A stretch of 64,000 nt of DNA from Halalkalicoccus sp. CG83 (GTDB taxonomy: Archaea; Halobacteriota; Halobacteria; Halobacteriales; Halalkalicoccaceae): the NCBI RefSeq assembly GCF_037081715.1, contig NZ_JAZDDH010000001.1, forward strand, positions 1,054,001-1,118,000, given 5' to 3'. The position numbers and the translations under genes are program-made. Below are positions 60,504-64,000 of this stretch, in pieces. Within the stretch, counting starts at the first letter, position 1, and every line of letters starts with the position of its first letter. Under the pieces are notes generated by a model that was not told the origin of the DNA, did not search any database, and was given only the letters and a program-made list of their open reading frames with translations.

Positions 60504-61879
60504 AGGGGAACGAGCGTCGAGAGGGCGAGGACGATCAACAGCCCCGAGACCGACATGATCGTCGAGGTCGCTGAGTAGGTCTTGAACGTCTCCATCTGGG
60601 TGATGCCTGCGACCTCGCTGATGATCCAGAAGCCGCTGTCGTTGTACCACGGTGCGATCATTCCGCCGAAGCCGATCGCCATCATCAGATAGACCGGGTT
60701 GGCGGCGAGCCCGCCCGCGAGCGGCGCCATGATCGCCGCGCCGGTGAGGATCGCGACCGTGCCCGAACCCTGGGCGACGCGGATCACGGCGGCGATGAGC
60801 CACCCCGCGAAGAGCAGGCCGAAGCCGAGCTCTTGGAGCCCGCCGGCGATGTACTCGCCGACGCCCGCCGCCGCGAGCATCGCGCCGAAGGTGCCGCCGG
60901 CGGCGGTGATCGCGATGATGTTACCGCCGCTCTTGATCGCCTCGGTCAGTTCGTCGCCGAAGCGGTCACGGTCGCCGGCCATCTCCATGCGGAAGAAGGT
61001 GTACGCAGAGAGCATCGCGGCCGCCGTCAGCGCGAAGTTCGCGTCGCCGAGAAACGAGGTCAGCGGGACGACGACACCGTCCTCGGCGACGGCGCCCGCG
61101 TCGGCGAGCACGTCCCCGATCGTGTTCGAGGCGATGAGGACTACTGGAACGGCGATCGGCAGCGACGACTCCAGCAATCCGGGCAGCTCGCTCGTGGGCC
61201 GCTGGGTCTTCTCCTGGAGGTCCTCCGGCGAGGAGCCCATCGCCTCCCGGAGCGGGAAGTCCTCGCGGCTATGGAGGAATCGCCCGTAGACCACCCCGCC
61301 CAGAAGCGCCGCCGGCAGCGCGACGACCGCGCCGACGACGATCGCCAGACCCAGATCGACGCCCAGCTCGGCGGCCATCGCGAGCGGGCCGGGCGTCGGG
61401 GGGACGAGCATGTGCGTCGCGAGCGCGCCCGCCGCCAGTACCGAGATGTACAGCGAGAACTTCACGCCCGTACGGGCCTTCATCGAGCGGCCCAGCGGCG
61501 CGAGCAGGTAGAAGACGTTGTCGAAGAACACCGGGATCGACAGCACGAAGCTCGAGCCGAACAGCGCGTACTCCGAACGGTCCTCGCCGGTCAGCGAGAG
61601 GAAGGCTCGAACGATCCGATCGGCGGCCCCGCTGTCCATCAGCGTCTTGCCGATGATCGCGGCCATCAGGATGGGGATCCCGATCGCGACCATCACGTCG
61701 CCGAACGACTCGGCGATCTCCGCCGGCACCTCGGCGAACGGGACCTCCGGCGTGGCGATCCCGATCGCCATCGCGGCGATGATCAGCCCGACGAACGCGG
61801 GCAGCTTCAGCAGGACGAGCAGCGCGACGACCGTGACTACGCCGATCGCGAACGGTACGAGCGGGGTATCGAGTACCAT
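60500..61879 (-). CDS. GntP-family sugar-acid permease
   Basis: A 459-residue membrane protein of the GntP (gluconate permease) family with 12 to 14 helices. Family features: SIPVFFDNVFYLLAPLGRSM, THMLVPPTPGPLAMA, RVAQGSGTVAILTGAAIMAPL and IAPWYNDSGFWIISEVAG. Members import gluconate or other acid sugars with protons. It converges on the aldolase gene (4-bp overlap), so it is transcribed separately but fits as the importer for the neighbouring operon. Confidence 0.92.
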   Translation of the reverse strand: MVLDTPLVPFAIGVVTVVALLVLLKLPAFVGLIIAAMAIGIATPEVPFAEVPAEIAESFGDVMVAIGIPILMAAIIGKTLMDSGAADRIVRAFLSLTGEDRSEYALFGSSFVLSIPVFFDNVFYLLAPLGRSMKARTGVKFSLYISVLAAGALATHMLVPPTPGPLAMAAELGVDLGLAIVVGAVVALPAALLGGVVYGRFLHSREDFPLREAMGSSPEDLQEKTQRPTSELPGLLESSLPIAVPVVLIASNTIGDVLADAGAVAEDGVVVPLTSFLGDANFALTAAAMLSAYTFFRMEMAGDRDRFGDELTEAIKSGGNIIAITAAGGTFGAMLAAAGVGEYIAGGLQELGFGLLFAGWLIAAVIRVAQGSGTVAILTGAAIMAPLAGGLAANPVYLMMAIGFGGMIAPWYNDSGFWIISEVAGITQMETFKTYSATSTIMSVSGLLIVLALSTLVPL

Positions 61880-61992
61880 GCTATGGATCGCCGTTCAGAG
61901 TCGGCCGTATTAACGCTTGATGTGTCGTCCCGTCTCGGTATCGGTCGCTCGCCGTCCCAGCAGTTATGTGGGTGTTGGTCGACGTATCCGAC

Positions 61993-62451
61993 GTGTACGA
62001 CCGAATCCTCGTTCCGACCGACGGCAGCGAACAGTCCGCGCGCGCGACGGATCACGCCCTCGAGATCGCCCGACAGTTCGGAAGCGCCGTTCACGCGATC
62101 CACGTCGTCGACGATCGGGGCGCGGGCCGCGCCGCGGAGGCGGTGAGCGATCTCTCGCCGAACTCCCCCGAGCGGCAGGCGATGGACGAACGCCGCAAGG
62201 AGGCGGGCAACGAACTGACGGCCGCCATCACCGAACGCGCCCGCGAGGCCGGCCTCGACACCCACGGCGAGGTCATACACGGCGAGCCGGCCGACGAGAT
62301 CACGGAGTACGCCCGAACGAACGACGTGGACCTCATCGTGATCGGTGCACGCGGGCGGAGCGCGGTCGGGAAGTTCCTGCTCGGAAGCGTCGCCGGCAAG
62401 GTCTCGAGACACGCTTCGACGCCAGTGATGCTGGTCAGACCCGACCAGTAA
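61993..62451 (+). CDS. universal stress protein (UspA family)
   Basis: A 152-residue USP: YDRILVPTDGSEQSARATDHALEIA at the start and the ATP-binding motif GARGRSAVGKFLLGSVAGKVSRH near the end, with VMLVRPDQ closing. Unlike the protein at 29.8 kb, the nucleotide-binding motif is intact. I chose the GTG at 61993, giving the usual MYDRILVPTDGS start; an ATG at 61966 in frame is the alternative. Divergent from gntP, 110 bp away. Confidence 0.88.
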   Translation: MYDRILVPTDGSEQSARATDHALEIARQFGSAVHAIHVVDDRGAGRAAEAVSDLSPNSPERQAMDERRKEAGNELTAAITERAREAGLDTHGEVIHGEPADEITEYARTNDVDLIVIGARGRSAVGKFLLGSVAGKVSRHASTPVMLVRPDQ

Positions 62452-62506
62452 GCGGCGGATTGCCACCGTCGAAACTCCCTTTCCTCGCCCCCACGAACCA
62501 CCGCAG

Positions 62507-63481
62507 ATGGCAGTTCGCGTCAAGACCGGAAGCCGGCTCCACTTCGGCTTCCAGAACCTCTCGCTGGCCCACGAGCGCCTCTACGGTAGCCTGGGCCTCG
62601 CGCTCGACGCTCCCCGACTGGTCCTCGAGTGCGAGCGCGCCGAGCGAGTCGTGGCCGACCACCCCGACGTCGAGCGCTACGCCCGTCGGGTCGTCGACCT
62701 GCTCGACCTCCCCGGCGCACGCGTGCGAGTGAGCGAGGCGCTTCCCCGCCACGTCGGCCTCGGCAGCGGCACGGGGTTCGCGCTCGCGACCCTCGCGGGG
62801 ATCGCCCGGGCGTACGGCTGCGACTCCCGGATACGCGAACGGGCGCCGGCGTTGGGTCGCGGCGGGCGGAGCGGGGTCGGCATCGCCGCCTTCGAGGCGG
62901 GCGGGTTCGTCCTCGATGCGGGCCACCCGACGACCCGCTTCACCGCCGAACGGCCGCGCGACGGCGCGTGGACGGTCCCCGCCGTGACCGCACGTCACCC
63001 GATCCCCGAGGCGTGGCGTTTCGTCCTCGTCCTCCCCGACGTCGAACCGGGGCGCAGCGGCGAGCAGGAGGACGCGAGCATGCGATCCGTGGTCGAGCGT
63101 GCCAGTCCCTCGATCGCGGACGAGGTCGCGACGATCTGCGCCCGGCGTGTCCTCCCGTCGATCGCCGAGGGTGACCTCCCGACGTTCGCCGACGCGGTCG
63201 CGGAGGTCGGCCGGCTCAACGGCGCGTGGTACGCCGACAGCCAGGGCGGGGTGTACCGCCCGCCGGTCGGCGAGGTCGTCCGCTCGCTGGAGTCCTCGTC
63301 GGCGATCGACGGCGCGGGCCAGTCCTCGTGGGGACCCGCGGTGTACGGCCTCACCGACCGCGACCGCACCGAGACGGCTCGGGAGGCCGCAAAGGGGGCG
63401 CTCGAGGCCGCCGACGTCGACGGCGACGTTCGGATCGCCCGCGGACGCAACGTCGGCGCCTCGATCGATCACGAGCGGTGA
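62507..63481 (+). CDS. beta-ribofuranosylaminobenzene 5'-phosphate synthase family (GHMP fold)
   Basis: A 324-residue GHMP-kinase-superfamily protein: VRVKTGSRLHFGFQNL (family N-terminus), PRHVGLGSGTGFALATLAGIA (phosphate-binding) and GRGGRSGVGIAAFEAGGFVLDAG, all typical of the RFAP synthase family. In methanogens this enzyme joins p-aminobenzoate to phosphoribosyl pyrophosphate in methanopterin synthesis. Haloarchaea are not methanogens, so its product here (folate-like or other) is open. It is preceded by the stress protein gene at 55 bp. Confidence 0.85.
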   Translation: MAVRVKTGSRLHFGFQNLSLAHERLYGSLGLALDAPRLVLECERAERVVADHPDVERYARRVVDLLDLPGARVRVSEALPRHVGLGSGTGFALATLAGIARAYGCDSRIRERAPALGRGGRSGVGIAAFEAGGFVLDAGHPTTRFTAERPRDGAWTVPAVTARHPIPEAWRFVLVLPDVEPGRSGEQEDASMRSVVERASPSIADEVATICARRVLPSIAEGDLPTFADAVAEVGRLNGAWYADSQGGVYRPPVGEVVRSLESSSAIDGAGQSSWGPAVYGLTDRDRTETAREAAKGALEAADVDGDVRIARGRNVGASIDHER

Positions 63482-63716
63482 TCGAGCGCTACGTTCGGTG
63501 TGGTGCGTTCCTTCGGTAGAGGCGCGTCAGTCCCGCGTTCGGCGTCGCTGGAGGGCGATTTTCCCATGGCTCCGATCCCTCCTTGTTCGATCCTTCACGA
63601 CCCTTCATCGTCCTCCCCGGATCTTCATTCCAACACGGATATGCCTGTGAAGAACCCTGACAGAAATGTCACCGGACCGAGAGACTTTTACCCGTCCGGC
63701 CAGTATTAACTCGTGT

Positions 63717-63806
63717 ATGAGTAAGACACAGAACTACCGACGATTCGCACAGGACGCAAAGAAGTGGGCCTCGAAGAAGATCAACGGCGACCAGCGCCGG
63801 TACTGA
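63717..63806 (+). CDS. 29-residue basic protein ORF
   Basis: ATG to TGA encodes a short protein starting MSKTQNYRRFAQDAKKWASK and ending DQRRY. Nine Lys/Arg and two Asp make it basic. ACTTTTACCC at about 63684-63693 is a TATA candidate 25-30 bp before the ATG, the leaderless spacing seen for other genes here, which supports expression. Its neighbour is transcription factor S, so a nucleic-acid role is conceivable but unproven. Confidence 0.5.
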   Translation: MSKTQNYRRFAQDAKKWASKKINGDQRRY

Positions 63807-63958
63807 AGCGGCTCGCACTCTTCTCCCCGATCTCCTCTCCCCGTCTCACCCGGTCCGATTTTCCACCTCGGTCGTCGACGCCGCGAGCGAGGCGGCTCCG
63901 ACGCCGGCTCGCCGTTCGAAGCGTTGTTAGTCCCCGCGGGCGTAGGTCGGCAAGACCG

Positions 63959-64000
63959 ATGAAGTTCTGCGAGGACTGCGGCTCGATGATGAAGGCCGAG
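63959..64000 (+). CDS. tfs: transcription factor S, N-terminus (partial)
   Basis: The last 42 bp encode MKFCEDCGSMMKAE. The CxxCG with MMK is the first zinc ribbon of archaeal TFS, the TFIIS/Rpb9-like transcript cleavage factor of RNA polymerase. The gene leaves the window. Confidence 0.85.
   Translation, partial: MKFCEDCGSMMKAE

Noticed and set aside
1-64000. CRISPR array or cas genes
   Set aside because: No regularly spaced direct repeats and no Cas-like protein were seen.
1-64000. Complete insertion sequence or provirus
   Set aside because: No transposase, integrase or structural phage gene is recognisable. Only possible remnants occur at 28.0-28.4 kb and 32.8-33.4 kb, plus the tRNA-Pro end duplication.

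Overview
The window is chromosome of a halophilic archaeon (class Halobacteria). The evidence is GC-rich DNA, strongly acidic predicted proteins, archaeal informational genes (aIF1A, S19e, class I LysRS, Cbf5, PDCD5-like protein, EMC3/DUF106, transcription factor S), twin-arginine signals on secreted proteins, and promoters of the TATA/leaderless type. The genus cannot be fixed from the sequence.

Layout. 0-27 kb is mostly core: truA, a sulfatase, hisS, the rps19e-PDCD5-PP-loop operon, thiL, two different M50 site-2 proteases, a MobB-MoaE fusion, pyrH-lysS, a HemQ/chlorite-dismutase-like protein fused to two repeats and an ABM domain, a very long Tat-exported M14 peptidase, an aldo-keto reductase, aIF1A, tRNA-Gly, nadE, a crotonase and a polyprenyl-synthase-like protein, ending at tRNA-Thr. 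From about 27.2 to 35 kb lies a gene-poor accessory tract of visibly lower GC. It holds a multiply broken Bat-type HTH regulator, a broken FNT transporter joined to a CNNM/DUF21-CBS fragment, paired membrane proteins, a universal stress protein, a lipid kinase, a small winged-helix protein behind a very AT-rich promoter, a solitary gas-vesicle gvpA gene and a 27-residue cationic peptide ORF. From 35 to 50 kb core and metabolic genes resume: pterin dehydratase, hydrolases, YeiH exporter, adk-EMC3-cmk-cbf5, tRNA-Pro with a duplicated 3' end, a PAS histidine kinase, a deacylase lipoprotein, a xylose-dehydrogenase-like oxidoreductase and a Kef-type antiporter. From 50 to 62 kb comes ilvD, then a carbohydrate block.

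The most coherent system is at 52-62 kb. A huge secreted GH97 glycosidase with carbohydrate-binding modules is followed by a tightly overlapping operon of a DUF1537 acid-sugar kinase, a PdxA-family dehydrogenase and a LarA-family (lactate racemase-like) protein. A DapA-family aldolase and a convergent GntP permease complete the block. By family knowledge, kinase plus PdxA2 turn a C4 aldonate such as threonate into dihydroxyacetone phosphate. My inference is that the LarA-like protein epimerises an acid sugar into the kinase substrate, the aldolase takes a 2-keto-acid branch, and GntP is the importer. The window ends with a universal stress protein, a beta-RFAP-synthase-family protein, a 29-residue basic ORF and the first codons of transcription factor S.
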